Origin: Flammeovirga sp. SJP92
GTDB lineage: Bacteria > Bacteroidota > Bacteroidia > Cytophagales > Flammeovirgaceae
Length of the DNA: 55,179 nucleotides
Reading direction: 5' to 3'
NCBI RefSeq assembly: GCF_001583495.1
Contig: NZ_LQAQ01000016.1
Span: forward strand, 1 to 55,179
In this document: in pieces, positions 36,334-45,217 of the stretch
How positions within the stretch are numbered: the first letter of the stretch is position 1
Layout: each line of letters begins with the position of its first letter
The notes under the pieces: generated by a model
Database searches by the model: none
Told to the model about the DNA's origin: nothing
The model's input: the letters and a program-made list of their open reading frames with translations, nothing else
Program-made: the position numbers and the translations under genes

Positions 36334-36944
36334 TGCAATTTGAACAAATCATATATGATTTGAATAATCCCTTTGCCTCAGAGGAAGATGTGGACCAAGT
36401 AATTCAACTTGGGAAACAGCTTCCCTTGAAAGGGATCAATGTTCCTGCTTTTTGGGTGAAAAAAGTAGCAAGAGAACTTCAAAACAAAGCACTTATTATT
36501 CAATCCAATGCGGGCAGTCTTGACGGTAATGACCTTATTCAAACAAAGGTATTTGCTATGAAAGAGTTGATTAAAGTAGGTGTCAATGAAGTCGTTTCAA
36601 CCCTAAATATTGGAGCGCTGAGAACCAATCCAGGTTGGTGCAAAATCGAAAGCTTACAACTTTCTAAAACTGCACACTCCTATGAAGTCCTTCATGGATT
36701 GAGAATACCTAATACGTTCATCGAGGAAAAAGAATGGAAAGAAATACTCAAAATAAGCCACCAAACAGGAGTTGACACTGTGACAATCCAAGAGATACAC
36801 CTAAACTCCATTTCACTTATCAAACAAAAATTATCCAACAATATAGAATTATCCATCCAAACCTCTAATAAAGAGCTTTACGAAAAAGAACTGAAAATGC
36901 AGTTTGAAACTGTCAACTTATCATCTGATTTAATACATCCATAA
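36333..36944 (+). CDS. Diverged DeoC-like TIM-barrel protein
   Basis: A 203-residue protein translationally coupled to pdxJ. Several stretches resemble deoxyribose-phosphate aldolase: LKGINVPAFWVKKVARELQ (compare the first DeoC strand and helix), SNAGSLDGNDLIQTKVFAMK and VNEVVSTLNIGALRTNPG. However, the acidic residue of the DeoC D-M-V-I-N motif is replaced (VVSTLN), and the Schiff-base Lys motif (K-x-STG) is not found. The protein is also shorter at the C-terminus. It is probably a non-aldolase derivative. The pairing with pdxJ suggests a link to phosphate-sugar or B6 metabolism, which is inference only. Confidence 0.68.
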   Translation: MQFEQIIYDLNNPFASEEDVDQVIQLGKQLPLKGINVPAFWVKKVARELQNKALIIQSNAGSLDGNDLIQTKVFAMKELIKVGVNEVVSTLNIGALRTNPGWCKIESLQLSKTAHSYEVLHGLRIPNTFIEEKEWKEILKISHQTGVDTVTIQEIHLNSISLIKQKLSNNIELSIQTSNKELYEKELKMQFETVNLSSDLIHP

Positions 36945-37018
36945 GTCATATTGGCAGTAAAGTAGAAAAGGCATTTTAATTGAATGGTAATAATAAAATA
37001 AAGATAAACACTAACAAG

Positions 37019-38494
37019 ATGAAACAGATCCTAATTACAATATCAATTAGCTTATTGAGTGGCTTTGGAGGTGCTTTATTCTATCATGAATATTTTGCAA
37101 ACACAGAACAGGAAGAGTTCAAATTTGCCAACAACACCATTCAAAATCAACCTCTACCTACCCCTCTTACTAATATTTCATCTGACGATTTTACGGATGA
37201 AAACTCTAGAGAATTAAACTTAGCAGACTTTGCTGAAGCTTCAGCTGTCAGTACGCAATCTGTGGTCTATATTGTCACTTATGTAAAAGACAGGTATAGC
37301 AACAGAAGAACATGGAGTGATTTATTTTTCGGAAGGCCTACTCAAAAGAATCCTCAAGGCATTGCTGCCGGCTCTGGCTCAGGAGTGATTTTTTCGAAAG
37401 ACGGATACATCGTTACAAACAATCACGTAGTCAAAGGAGCTGATAAAATAGAAGTCAATTATAATAAAAGAACTTATGAAGCAAAGTTGATTGGTATAGA
37501 CCCATCAACGGATATTGCTTTGCTGAAAATAGAAAAAGACAATCTCCCTGCCATTCAAATTGCTTCTTCCAAAGCAGTAAGAGTGGGTGATTGGGTATTA
37601 GCCGTGGGTAATCCTTTTAACTTAACAAGCACTGTTACCGCAGGAATTGTCAGTGCGAAAGGCAGAAAAATAGGAATCATGAATGATGTATTTCCGATTG
37701 AATCCTTCATACAAACTGATGCTGCTATTAACCCAGGCAACTCTGGAGGAGCACTTGTCAATTTGCACGGTGATTTAGTAGGAATTAATACCGCTATTTT
37801 ATCGAAAACAGGAAGTTACGCAGGTTACGGATTTGCAGTTCCTTCAGATATCGTAGCTAAGGTAGTTAATGATTTAAAGAAATACGGCGAGGTTCAAAAA
37901 GCCTTTCTAGGTGTGAGTATTAAAGCAGTGAACGAAAAGATTGCAGAAAAACTCAACATGAAAGAGATTAACGGAGTTGTGATCACTAAAATTGAAGGAG
38001 GAGCAGCTGAAAAGAATAAATTGGAAGTAGGTGATGTCATTTTATCCATCGATAACTTCTCCATTGAGACGGAGGCTGCTTATGATGAACAACTCAGTTA
38101 TTATGTACCTGGCGATAAAATTTCAATAGAAATATTACGTGAAGGAAAGAAAATAGAAAAAAATGTTGTTTTAACAAACATTGATGGAACAACTAACGTA
38201 AATGAGAAGAAGATTTACGATGCTAAAGAAATCGGTGCTAAATTTACGGCGATTTCGAAAATAGAAAGATCCAAACTAAATCTTGAAACGGGTATTCGAA
38301 TTGAGGAAGTGGAAAGAAATGGTTTGATCAGCGAAATGGGATTAAAACAGGGGATGATATTGGTTTCTATCAACCGTTACCCTTTAGATGATCCTAAAGA
38401 TTTCGCTAAGATTCTTTCAAAAATTAGAGGTAGAGTGATTATTGAAATCATGAAGAAAGATCGCTCTCACCGTTATTACAGTTATTATTTTTAA
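37019..38494 (+). CDS. HtrA/DegP-family periplasmic serine protease
   Basis: Do-like envelope protease and chaperone. The ATG at 37019 (MKQILITISISLLSG) provides a signal or anchor sequence and gives 491 residues; a TTG 39 nt upstream is less likely. The trypsin-like domain has the complete triad: His in VTNNHVVKGAD, Asp in GIDPSTDIALLKIE and Ser in INPGNSGGALVNLHG. Two PDZ domains follow (about residues 275-370, with AFLGVSIKAV and VVITKIEGGAAEKNKLEVGD; and about 400-485, with GLISEMGLKQGMILVSIN). It would degrade or refold damaged exported proteins. It begins 74 nt after the DeoC-like gene and is probably transcribed independently. Confidence 0.94.
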   Translation: MKQILITISISLLSGFGGALFYHEYFANTEQEEFKFANNTIQNQPLPTPLTNISSDDFTDENSRELNLADFAEASAVSTQSVVYIVTYVKDRYSNRRTWSDLFFGRPTQKNPQGIAAGSGSGVIFSKDGYIVTNNHVVKGADKIEVNYNKRTYEAKLIGIDPSTDIALLKIEKDNLPAIQIASSKAVRVGDWVLAVGNPFNLTSTVTAGIVSAKGRKIGIMNDVFPIESFIQTDAAINPGNSGGALVNLHGDLVGINTAILSKTGSYAGYGFAVPSDIVAKVVNDLKKYGEVQKAFLGVSIKAVNEKIAEKLNMKEINGVVITKIEGGAAEKNKLEVGDVILSIDNFSIETEAAYDEQLSYYVPGDKISIEILREGKKIEKNVVLTNIDGTTNVNEKKIYDAKEIGAKFTAISKIERSKLNLETGIRIEEVERNGLISEMGLKQGMILVSINRYPLDDPKDFAKILSKIRGRVIIEIMKKDRSHRYYSYYF

Positions 38495-38575
38495 TAAGCA
38501 CTCAAACAAAGTTTTTCTACAAATACTTTAAGAGTACTTATAAAGTTGAATTAGATATAAAATAAAAATAAAAAG

Positions 38576-39514
38576 ATGTCAAGAGAACGTGTAAAAACCC
38601 TCATCATTGGTTCAGGCCCTGCAGGTTATACTGCAGCCATTTATGCTTCAAGAGCTAACTTATCGCCTGTATTATACCAAGGTCCTCAACCTGGTGGTCA
38701 GTTGACTATTACAAATGATGTTGAGAACTTCCCAGGTTATCCTAAAGGAATCATGGGTCCTCAAATGATGATGGAATTACAAGAGCAAGCAGAGCGTTTT
38801 GGTACTGATATTCGCACTGGCTTTGTAACAAATGTTCAATTTAACGAGGATGGTCCTCACGTTGCAACTGTCAATGAAGAGACTGAAATCGAAGCTGATT
38901 CTATCATTATTTCTACTGGTGCTTCTGCAAAGTGGTTAGGATTAGAATCTGAGTCTCGTTTAAACGGAATGGGTGTTTCTGCTTGTGCTGTTTGTGACGG
39001 TTTCTTCTATAGAGGACAAGATGTTGTTGTTGTAGGTGCTGGTGACTCAGCCGCTGAAGAGGCGCATTATTTATCAAATCTTGCAGCAAATGTACACCTA
39101 TTAGTACGTCGTGATGAGATGAGAGCTTCTAAAATTATGCAAGAGCGTGTAATGAAGAAAGAAAACATCACAATTCACTGGAATACTGAAACAAAAGAAG
39201 TATTAGGTAAAGATGCTGTGGAAGGTGTAAGAGTAATCAATAACAAAACAAATGAGGAAAGTACTATTGACGTGACTGGATTCTTTGTTGCTATTGGTCA
39301 CAAGCCTAACACTGATATCTTCAAAGGTCAATTGGACATGGACGATGCAGGTTACTTAATTACTAAGCCTGACAGCACTCAAACAAACATCAAAGGTGTG
39401 TTTGCAGCAGGTGACGTTCAAGATACAATTTACAGACAAGCAGTTACTGCAGCAGGTACTGGATGTATGGCGGCTTTAGAAGCTGAAAGATATTTAGTTG
39501 AGCTTGAGGACTAA
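38576..39514 (+). CDS. trxB: Thioredoxin-disulfide reductase
   Basis: FAD- and NADPH-dependent reductase that keeps thioredoxin reduced. The 312 residues contain the FAD-binding GSGPAGYTAAIYASRANL, the redox-active CAVC in GVSACAVCDGFFY (about residues 138-141), the NADPH Rossmann motif VVVVGAGDSAAEEAHYL and the C-terminal FAD motif GVFAAGDVQD. A monocistronic gene with a strong terminator 20 nt after the stop. Confidence 0.96.
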   Translation: MSRERVKTLIIGSGPAGYTAAIYASRANLSPVLYQGPQPGGQLTITNDVENFPGYPKGIMGPQMMMELQEQAERFGTDIRTGFVTNVQFNEDGPHVATVNEETEIEADSIIISTGASAKWLGLESESRLNGMGVSACAVCDGFFYRGQDVVVVGAGDSAAEEAHYLSNLAANVHLLVRRDEMRASKIMQERVMKKENITIHWNTETKEVLGKDAVEGVRVINNKTNEESTIDVTGFFVAIGHKPNTDIFKGQLDMDDAGYLITKPDSTQTNIKGVFAAGDVQDTIYRQAVTAAGTGCMAALEAERYLVELED

Positions 39515-39533
39515 CCTTTATTAATATTGATAG

Positions 39534-39570
39534 AAAAAGGTGTGATAATTCATTTTATCACACCTTTTTT
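39534..39570 (+). terminator. Terminator of trxB
   Basis: AAAAAGGTGTGATAA pairs perfectly with TTATCACACCTTTTT (6-nt loop), then T. Confidence 0.92.
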
Positions 39571-39728
39571 GATTTGTCACATAATGTATCATGATATTTA
39601 ACGTTTACATGACAAATACTATTTAACATGCATTGCCTTTTAGCAATTACTTTAGTATTCTTGTATCCTATATTAATTTAAACGAACAAAAAACTTTATT
39701 TTTTAGTTCATCCGTGACAAATTAAATC

Positions 39729-40784
39729 ATGAACTTGAATCATATTTCGAAGCCTACTTACATATTTACTGTTTTATTCTTGTGTGTGGTCCAATTTTCT
39801 TCAACAGAATCCTATGGACAAGGTTTCTTTAAAAAGATATTTAAAGGAAAAGAAAAAAAAGCAAGTACTGAGATAGTACAAGAAGAAATTATTCCTGAAG
39901 TTAACATCACAGCCCCTAAATTCACTTTAGAAAACGGGGTAGAGGACTGTCAACATCAAGATGAATTAGCCTCATTTCCTGAAGGCTATAAAAGAATTAA
40001 TCTTAATGAAATTGAGCAATGTCAAAACCTTGTGGAGATTCAAGAGGGTAAATTTGTAGATGCCACTTATCTGACTGGATTTGATTATTATAATAATTGG
40101 GATAATTGGAATGTAAACCCTTACAATATTCCATCGAAGGTTCTAAAAGACAGTGTAAACCTCCACTTATATGATGAAGGAGACACTTTAGCTTGGGCTT
40201 TTCCTTTAGATGAGCAAAGAAAAGTAACATCAAAATATGGCTTCAGAAGATGGAGGTTCCACCATGGCATTGATGTAAAATTGGCTGTTGGTGACACGCT
40301 AAGATCTATGTTTGACGGTGTTGTCAGAATTGCAAAGTACAACAGAAGAGGATATGGCTATTATGTAATGATCCGTCATAAAAACGGTCTTGAAACATTG
40401 TACGGTCATATGAGTAGATACTTAGTGAGACCAGGACAAGAAGTAAAAGCTGGCGAAGTGATTGGTCTTGGAGGAAATACAGGAAGAAGTACAGGTCCTC
40501 ATCTTCACTTTGAGATCAGGTACCAAGGTTATGCTTTTAACCCTGAAGACATGATTGACTTTGCCAATCATGAGATCATTCCTACTCCTGATTTCACCCT
40601 TTCAGCAAAAAATTACGAGTTATTGATTGAATCGAAAAAGAATGTTTACCATAGAATCAGAAGTGGTGACTCTCTTTGGAAGATCAGTAGAAGATATGGA
40701 ACATCTATCACTAAAATCTGCAGCTTGAATGGTATTTCGAAACGAACTACCTTAAGAGTTGGCAGAACAATAAGAGTTAGATAA
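39729..40784 (+). CDS. M23 metallopeptidase with C-terminal LysM
   Basis: Exported peptidoglycan endopeptidase of the lysostaphin/M23 type. A signal peptide ends near residue 33 (TESYGQG). A Lys-rich segment follows, then the peptidase domain (about residues 170-280) with both zinc motifs: HHGIDVK (H-x-x-x-D) and GPHLHFEIRY (H-x-H). A LysM peptidoglycan-binding repeat closes the protein (about 305-351: IRSGDSLWKISRRYGTSITK). The 351 residues and domain order match enzymes that cut peptide cross-links during cell growth and division. Monocistronic, with a shared bidirectional terminator behind it. Confidence 0.94.
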   Translation: MNLNHISKPTYIFTVLFLCVVQFSSTESYGQGFFKKIFKGKEKKASTEIVQEEIIPEVNITAPKFTLENGVEDCQHQDELASFPEGYKRINLNEIEQCQNLVEIQEGKFVDATYLTGFDYYNNWDNWNVNPYNIPSKVLKDSVNLHLYDEGDTLAWAFPLDEQRKVTSKYGFRRWRFHHGIDVKLAVGDTLRSMFDGVVRIAKYNRRGYGYYVMIRHKNGLETLYGHMSRYLVRPGQEVKAGEVIGLGGNTGRSTGPHLHFEIRYQGYAFNPEDMIDFANHEIIPTPDFTLSAKNYELLIESKKNVYHRIRSGDSLWKISRRYGTSITKICSLNGISKRTTLRVGRTIRVR

Positions 40785-40785
40785 T

Positions 40786-40820
40786 AAAAATGGCGATCTG
40801 AAAATAGATCGCCATTTTTA
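40786..40820. terminator. Bidirectional terminator
   Basis: AAAAATGGCGATCT and AGATCGCCATTTTT are perfect complements and serve both the plus-strand M23 gene and the convergent minus-strand DUF1295 gene, each within a few nt of its stop. Confidence 0.92.
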
Positions 40821-40821
40821 T

Positions 40822-41685
40822 TTAGAAAGGTAAAACCCTAGAAACTTCATCTTTGTATTTCTGAAATGCTTCAGGTCTGTTTTTCATCATTTGCTTATCT
40901 TTTAAAGGAATGGAAGCAAACATAAACATAAGCCACATTCCAACGGAACCTAAAGCGGTATACCATGGTGCACTATAAGCCAATCCCATCATAGCCACTC
41001 CAAACCAAAACATCATCTCACCTAAATAATTAGGATTCCTTGATTTTGCCCAAATTCCTGTCCTCAAAATATCCGTCTTTTGCTTATTGGGTCTTTTTCG
41101 GAATTTGTCTAATTCATTGTCTGCTAAATATTCAAATATTGTCCCTATAAAAGCAGTCAAGGCTCCCAACATAAACAACCAGAGATTACTCAACTCTGCC
41201 CCTGAGTAAACCCACTCTATTCCCCATATACTCAAAAAAACAATACATGTCGGGTACAAGTGGATTGCTAAAAAATTAATAGGTTGAAAAAAGGATTTAA
41301 ACTGAACTCTAAAATCAGCATATCTGAAATCTTCATGATGCCAACCGGGCCACCCCCTTCCCCAACTCAGTGTCAACCTCCAAGACCAGAAGGAAACCAC
41401 AAATGCACAAACCCATTGTGGAATACTCCAATCTGTTCCATTAAATAAATAGAAGTATTGAAGTATAAAATAAAATGGAATTACACTCCAATAGGCATCA
41501 TAAACACTGCTATTTTTCTTTATTAATGAAAAAATAAATGTCACAACCGTCATAGCCAAATCTGCCATTAGAAAACGAATGGTCAACGATTCATAATCTG
41601 CATATTGAAAAGTGAAAAAACCTACTATACCTACAGTCAGATATATAATAGTGATTTCAAAAAGAGCTTGTTGTTTTTTGTTCAT
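40822..41685 (-). CDS. DUF1295 (steroid 5-alpha-reductase-like) membrane protein
   Basis: Polytopic membrane protein of the DUF1295 group, related to steroid reductases and isoprenylcysteine methyltransferases. Of 287 residues, about six to seven segments are hydrophobic. The family hallmark is near the C-terminus: RTGIWAKSRNPNYLGEMMFW (Asn-Pro-Asn-Tyr-Leu-Gly, the NADPH-binding region), then KNRPEAFQKYKDEVSRVLPF. It overlaps the upstream metallo-hydrolase gene by four bases (ATGA at 41685-41682), so the two are translated as a unit. Its substrate, probably a lipid, is unknown. Confidence 0.88.
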   Translation of the reverse strand: MNKKQQALFEITIIYLTVGIVGFFTFQYADYESLTIRFLMADLAMTVVTFIFSLIKKNSSVYDAYWSVIPFYFILQYFYLFNGTDWSIPQWVCAFVVSFWSWRLTLSWGRGWPGWHHEDFRYADFRVQFKSFFQPINFLAIHLYPTCIVFLSIWGIEWVYSGAELSNLWLFMLGALTAFIGTIFEYLADNELDKFRKRPNKQKTDILRTGIWAKSRNPNYLGEMMFWFGVAMMGLAYSAPWYTALGSVGMWLMFMFASIPLKDKQMMKNRPEAFQKYKDEVSRVLPF

Positions 41686-42455
41686 GAGATTTTTGTAAGG
41701 TGATAATGATTTAAGGGTTGATATGTTTCTTCAAGCCAAGGTATTTTTCTTAAATCTTCTTTCGACATAGACTTGATGATTTTAGCGAACTTAGATACTA
41801 TACCTCTTGCGTGCTTATCTTCATCATGGGTAGGTACCACACAAGTTGGATTAAATTCTTCAGCCAATTGCCTCACACCTTCTAAACCAGGAGAGACTGT
41901 TCCTCCAAGAAAAGCGGGCAATTGATAAAAGTTAAAGGGAGTCATTAGTAAAGTAACAGGACTAAACTCTCCCATTTCTTTGATGTATGTATAATCTATA
42001 TCAAAACCATGTGTGGCCAAGCATATACTTTCGTTTCCATCATCAATCAAAAAAGCATCATAAATTGGGTCCATCCATCTTTTGGTGGGCAAAAAATGAA
42101 ATGTCACCCCATCAACTGATTGTTGCTTTTTCTTTTTATTGAAAGAAATAAATTCAGCTTTTGGTAATATTCTTTTTACTTTTCTTCGAATACTTTCAGG
42201 ACCCATCACTTTTTGAGGCTTCAGTTTCTTTAAAGTTTTACGATGAAAATGATCGGGATATTTTTGGGTAATCAATACGATATCATAAGTAGGTATTTCA
42301 TCATATTTTAATGGAGGAGTACGATGCCACTGTTTATTAAACCAAGAGAAATAATCTATTTCGGCACCTTCTAGCCAAGGGTCTACTAGCAGTTTCAATG
42401 AATCTAATTCAATGTACCATGAATTGTCCATATTTAACCTTTGAATTTTTATCAT
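41682..42455 (-). CDS. Metallo-beta-lactamase-fold hydrolase with reduced metal site
   Basis: A 257-residue protein resembling UlaG/RomA-type metallo-beta-lactamase-fold proteins: a substrate-strand start MDNSWYIELDSLKLLVDPWL, then DIVLITQKYPDHFHRKTLKKL where the canonical H-x-H-x-D-H is reduced to Y-P-D-H, and later LATHGFDIDY and CVVPTHDEDKHARG. The two first histidines are missing while Asp-His remains, so at most a one-metal site is likely. It is the first gene of a two-gene operon with the DUF1295 membrane protein. The pair suggests a shared lipid-related role, an inference from coupling alone. Confidence 0.75.
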   Translation of the reverse strand: MIKIQRLNMDNSWYIELDSLKLLVDPWLEGAEIDYFSWFNKQWHRTPPLKYDEIPTYDIVLITQKYPDHFHRKTLKKLKPQKVMGPESIRRKVKRILPKAEFISFNKKKKQQSVDGVTFHFLPTKRWMDPIYDAFLIDDGNESICLATHGFDIDYTYIKEMGEFSPVTLLMTPFNFYQLPAFLGGTVSPGLEGVRQLAEEFNPTCVVPTHDEDKHARGIVSKFAKIIKSMSKEDLRKIPWLEETYQPLNHYHLTKIS

Positions 42456-42685
42456 AGTGAGCTCGAGTAGTTAATTTTTGATGTATTAAGCCAAGAATTA
42501 CTTTGGTTTAATACTTATAACTAAGATAATCAGATTTATTAATAAAATGTTTAACATAAAGAACTAACATTAAGAATTCATTTTGAGAGTTGAATTATGC
42601 ATAAAAAAATTTTATATTATAGTAAGTTTGACAATCAATGTCAATCTGTAACTTAAAGTATATCAATCCTACAGCCCAAACTACT

Positions 42686-42898
42686 ATGACCATTATAGAA
42701 CAAACAGTACTTATATTCCTACTTCTATTTAAGATCTATTTCAGTTGCGGGTTAATTTTTGGATTTTATTTCTATTTCTGGGGAGGCCAAAAACTAGATC
42801 CCTTATTAAAAGTCAGTTCAAAAAAAACACAATTACTTTTTGTCCCCGCAGCTATTATTTTATGGGTATATCTATTACCTAGGATCTTAAAACATTAA
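42686..42898 (+). CDS. Small two-helix membrane protein, function unknown
   Basis: A 70-residue protein if started at the ATG at 42686 (MTIIEQTVLIFLLLFK). An in-frame start at 42638 would add 16 polar residues. It has two hydrophobic segments (about residues 5-35, rich in Phe/Tyr with FGFYFYFWGG, and about 48-65) and a basic C-terminus. No family is recognised. It is followed by a hairpin terminator that separates it from the six-gene operon downstream. Confidence 0.6.
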   Translation: MTIIEQTVLIFLLLFKIYFSCGLIFGFYFYFWGGQKLDPLLKVSSKKTQLLFVPAAIILWVYLLPRILKH

Positions 42899-42919
42899 GT
42901 CAAAAAGCACAATCAGAAG

Positions 42920-42948
42920 AAAGCACCAAAGGAATAGGTGCTTTTTTT
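42920..42948 (+). terminator. Terminator of the small membrane-protein gene
   Basis: AAGCACC pairs with GGTGCTT across a 9-nt loop, followed by a run of T, 22 nt after the stop. Confidence 0.8.
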
Positions 42949-42963
42949 ATGCTCTCATATTAA

Positions 42964-43006
42964 GTACTAAGACAAAATCAATTATCCTCCATTTCAAGCT
43001 TAGTAC
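42964..43006. repeat. Inverted repeat upstream of the six-gene operon
   Basis: GTACTAAG (42964-42971) and CTTAGTAC (42999-43006) form an 8-bp perfect inverted repeat with a 27-nt spacer, about 130 nt before the first gene of the operon. It could be a regulatory hairpin or a protein-binding site, or occur by chance. Confidence 0.4.
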
Positions 43007-43133
43007 CTAATAGTTACAATGTCTAATAGACTTTCTAGTATAAAAAATCTTAAACGTATCAACTTTACGTTCTTCATCTCTAATTTTAGAATATCAAATA
43101 TTTACTGAAGCAACAACTCAAAACAAAGTAAAA

Positions 43134-44063
43134 ATGGCAACCGATTTTTTTTATAACCAGAAAGTTCATCAATACTCAAAAAGTGAAGGAATCACTGAGA
43201 AGAATTCAGTCTATCGTCTTGGAGTGGAATACATGGAAGATGATGATGATCAAACCTTAATTGAACTGATTGATGCTTTTCTTGATGATCCAAAATTAAA
43301 AGATGTAGTCGGACTAAGCATCGGTGTTTGGCCTAATGCCTACGATTCAGATTGTGAAAGTTTTATCAACAAACTCGTTGAGGAAAAAGAGCGTTTACAA
43401 CACATTGAAGCACTATTTATTGGTGACATGGACTATGATGAATGTGAAATTTCATGGATTCAACAAGCCAACCTCAATGCTATCTTCAAAAACTTCCCGA
43501 ACCTTAAGATGCTACAAATAAAAGGAAGTGAAGGACTGTCACTTGGTGAAATAGAACATCAAAACCTAGAAACACTTGTACTTCAATCCGGGGGCTTGTC
43601 CAAAAATGTGCTTCAAGAAATTGGTAATGCAGCATTACCGAAGTTAAAGCATTTGGAGATCTGGTTAGGAACAGATGACTATGGTTACGACTGTGAAGTA
43701 GAAGCTGATATTTTACCTTTATTAGAAATAGGTAAATTCCCTTCTCTATTTCACTTAGGGCTTCAAAACTGCATCGATGCTGATGACATTGTACAGTTGA
43801 TTTCCGTGACTCCATTACAAGAAACAATTCTTTCTCTGGACTTATCAATGGGGACATTAGGAGATAAAAGTGCTGAAGGTTTACTCAATGCACCATGTAT
43901 GCCACAACTATGCTATTTAAACCTAAGTAGTAATTATTTATCTAGTGGAATTGGCCAAAAGATCAAAGAGAAATTCCCGCATATTGAACTAAAAATGGGG
44001 GAACAAAAAGAAGAAGATGTTTATGACGATGAAACCTATCGTTATGTTGATGTAGGTGAATAA
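43134..44063 (+). CDS. STM4015-like leucine-rich-repeat protein
   Basis: First gene of a six-gene operon. The 309-residue soluble, acidic protein has irregular leucine-rich repeats from about residue 60 to 290: LQHIEALFIGDMDYDECEIS, FPNLKMLQIKGSEGLSLGEI, LPKLKHLEIWLGTDDYGYD, FPSLFHLGLQNCIDADDIV and LCYLNLSSNYLSSG. The G-D-M-D-Y and L-E-x-W-L-G-T-D features match my recollection of the STM4015 family, which accompanies radical SAM proteins STM4012 and STM4011. No catalytic site is visible; a scaffold or recognition role is plausible. The TTG-started ATP-grasp gene follows after 11 nt. Confidence 0.82.
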   Translation: MATDFFYNQKVHQYSKSEGITEKNSVYRLGVEYMEDDDDQTLIELIDAFLDDPKLKDVVGLSIGVWPNAYDSDCESFINKLVEEKERLQHIEALFIGDMDYDECEISWIQQANLNAIFKNFPNLKMLQIKGSEGLSLGEIEHQNLETLVLQSGGLSKNVLQEIGNAALPKLKHLEIWLGTDDYGYDCEVEADILPLLEIGKFPSLFHLGLQNCIDADDIVQLISVTPLQETILSLDLSMGTLGDKSAEGLLNAPCMPQLCYLNLSSNYLSSGIGQKIKEKFPHIELKMGEQKEEDVYDDETYRYVDVGE

Positions 44064-44074
44064 TCAATCCTGTT

Positions 44075-45217
44075 TTGAAAGTAATACTTATAGGCAATCC
44101 TGAGAACCGTAGGCTTCAGATGATGCAAGAAGCGCTACACTCTTATCAATTAAACTACCAAACAATAGCGTGGATAGATTTTCTATCCACGCCTCATTCC
44201 TTTGAAAGCATTGTTGAAGAAAACGACATCATAAAAATTGATTCCTTTGGTGAGAATTTCGATGTCTTTAAAGGATTATTGAAATGGGGAAGTGAAAGCA
44301 TAAAAAAAGAAGAATTTCATCAAATCTCTAAAGAGAAAATTGATTCTCTTCCTAATGACAAAGGTAGAATTCAATATTCTAGACAAGCTTACTTAGGGTT
44401 TAAAGAAGCGTTGAAGTTTGTAGAGAATTGTGCCATAAAGAAGGATAACGTAAGGTTTATTAATACCCCTACGGCTATTCTTCAGATGTTTGATAAGAAG
44501 AACGCCCATCAAATTCTTTTGGAACATCATGTTGCTAAAACAAAATTCTTAGGGACGGTTCGGAGTTATGAAGAATTACATCAAATGATGGATCAAGCAA
44601 AAGAACATCAAGTTTTCATCAAGCTTACACACGGTTCTTCCTCTTCGGGAGTAATGGCTTATAGAAGAAGTAAAAGTAGAGAAGTATTAAAAACGTCTGT
44701 TGAAATTGATAAATCTTCCGCTTTATATAACTCATTAAACATTAGTACTTATCGTGATGCTACTAAGATTGAATTGATCATCAATCAATTGGCGAAAGAG
44801 CACCTTATTGTTGAAAAATGGGAACCTAAAGCTACTTTCAACAATAAAGTATTTGATTTACGATTGGTCGTCATTGGTCAAAAAATAGAACATGTGGTGA
44901 TGAGATCCAGCACCTCACCGATGACCAATCTACACCTTGGCAATGAGAGAGGAGACCTCAATGGATTGATCGATTATTTGGGAAATGAAAAGTGGGAAGA
45001 AATAGAACAGACAGCGATACAAGCAGTCAAATCATTTCAAGGTGCTGTGGTGGCAGGAGTTGACTTGATGGTCCAATCCAACAGTCATAAAGTAAAAATT
45101 ATTGAAGTGAATGCTTTTGGTGATTTAGTGCCTAGAATTGTCAATTCCGAAGGCAGAACAACCTATGAAGAACAAGCTTTTATCATTAAATCCATTTTCG
45201 ATGAAGTCCTTACCTAA
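44075..45217 (+). CDS. STM4014-like ATP-grasp protein
   Basis: ATP-grasp enzyme of 380 residues, presumably forming an amide or similar bond by way of an acyl-phosphate. The start is TTG at 44075: the encoded MKVILIGNPENRR is the expected family N-terminus and the next ATG is 15 codons in. ATP-grasp features are a nucleotide-binding Lys and glycine/serine loop (VFIKLTHGSSSSGVMAYRR, about residues 176-194), the strand pair KVFDLRLVVIGQK, and the Mg-ligand region KIIEVNAFGDLVPRI near residue 350. Its 3' end overlaps the HAD gene by 17 nt. Substrates are unknown. Confidence 0.82.
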   Translation: MKVILIGNPENRRLQMMQEALHSYQLNYQTIAWIDFLSTPHSFESIVEENDIIKIDSFGENFDVFKGLLKWGSESIKKEEFHQISKEKIDSLPNDKGRIQYSRQAYLGFKEALKFVENCAIKKDNVRFINTPTAILQMFDKKNAHQILLEHHVAKTKFLGTVRSYEELHQMMDQAKEHQVFIKLTHGSSSSGVMAYRRSKSREVLKTSVEIDKSSALYNSLNISTYRDATKIELIINQLAKEHLIVEKWEPKATFNNKVFDLRLVVIGQKIEHVVMRSSTSPMTNLHLGNERGDLNGLIDYLGNEKWEEIEQTAIQAVKSFQGAVVAGVDLMVQSNSHKVKIIEVNAFGDLVPRIVNSEGRTTYEEQAFIIKSIFDEVLT

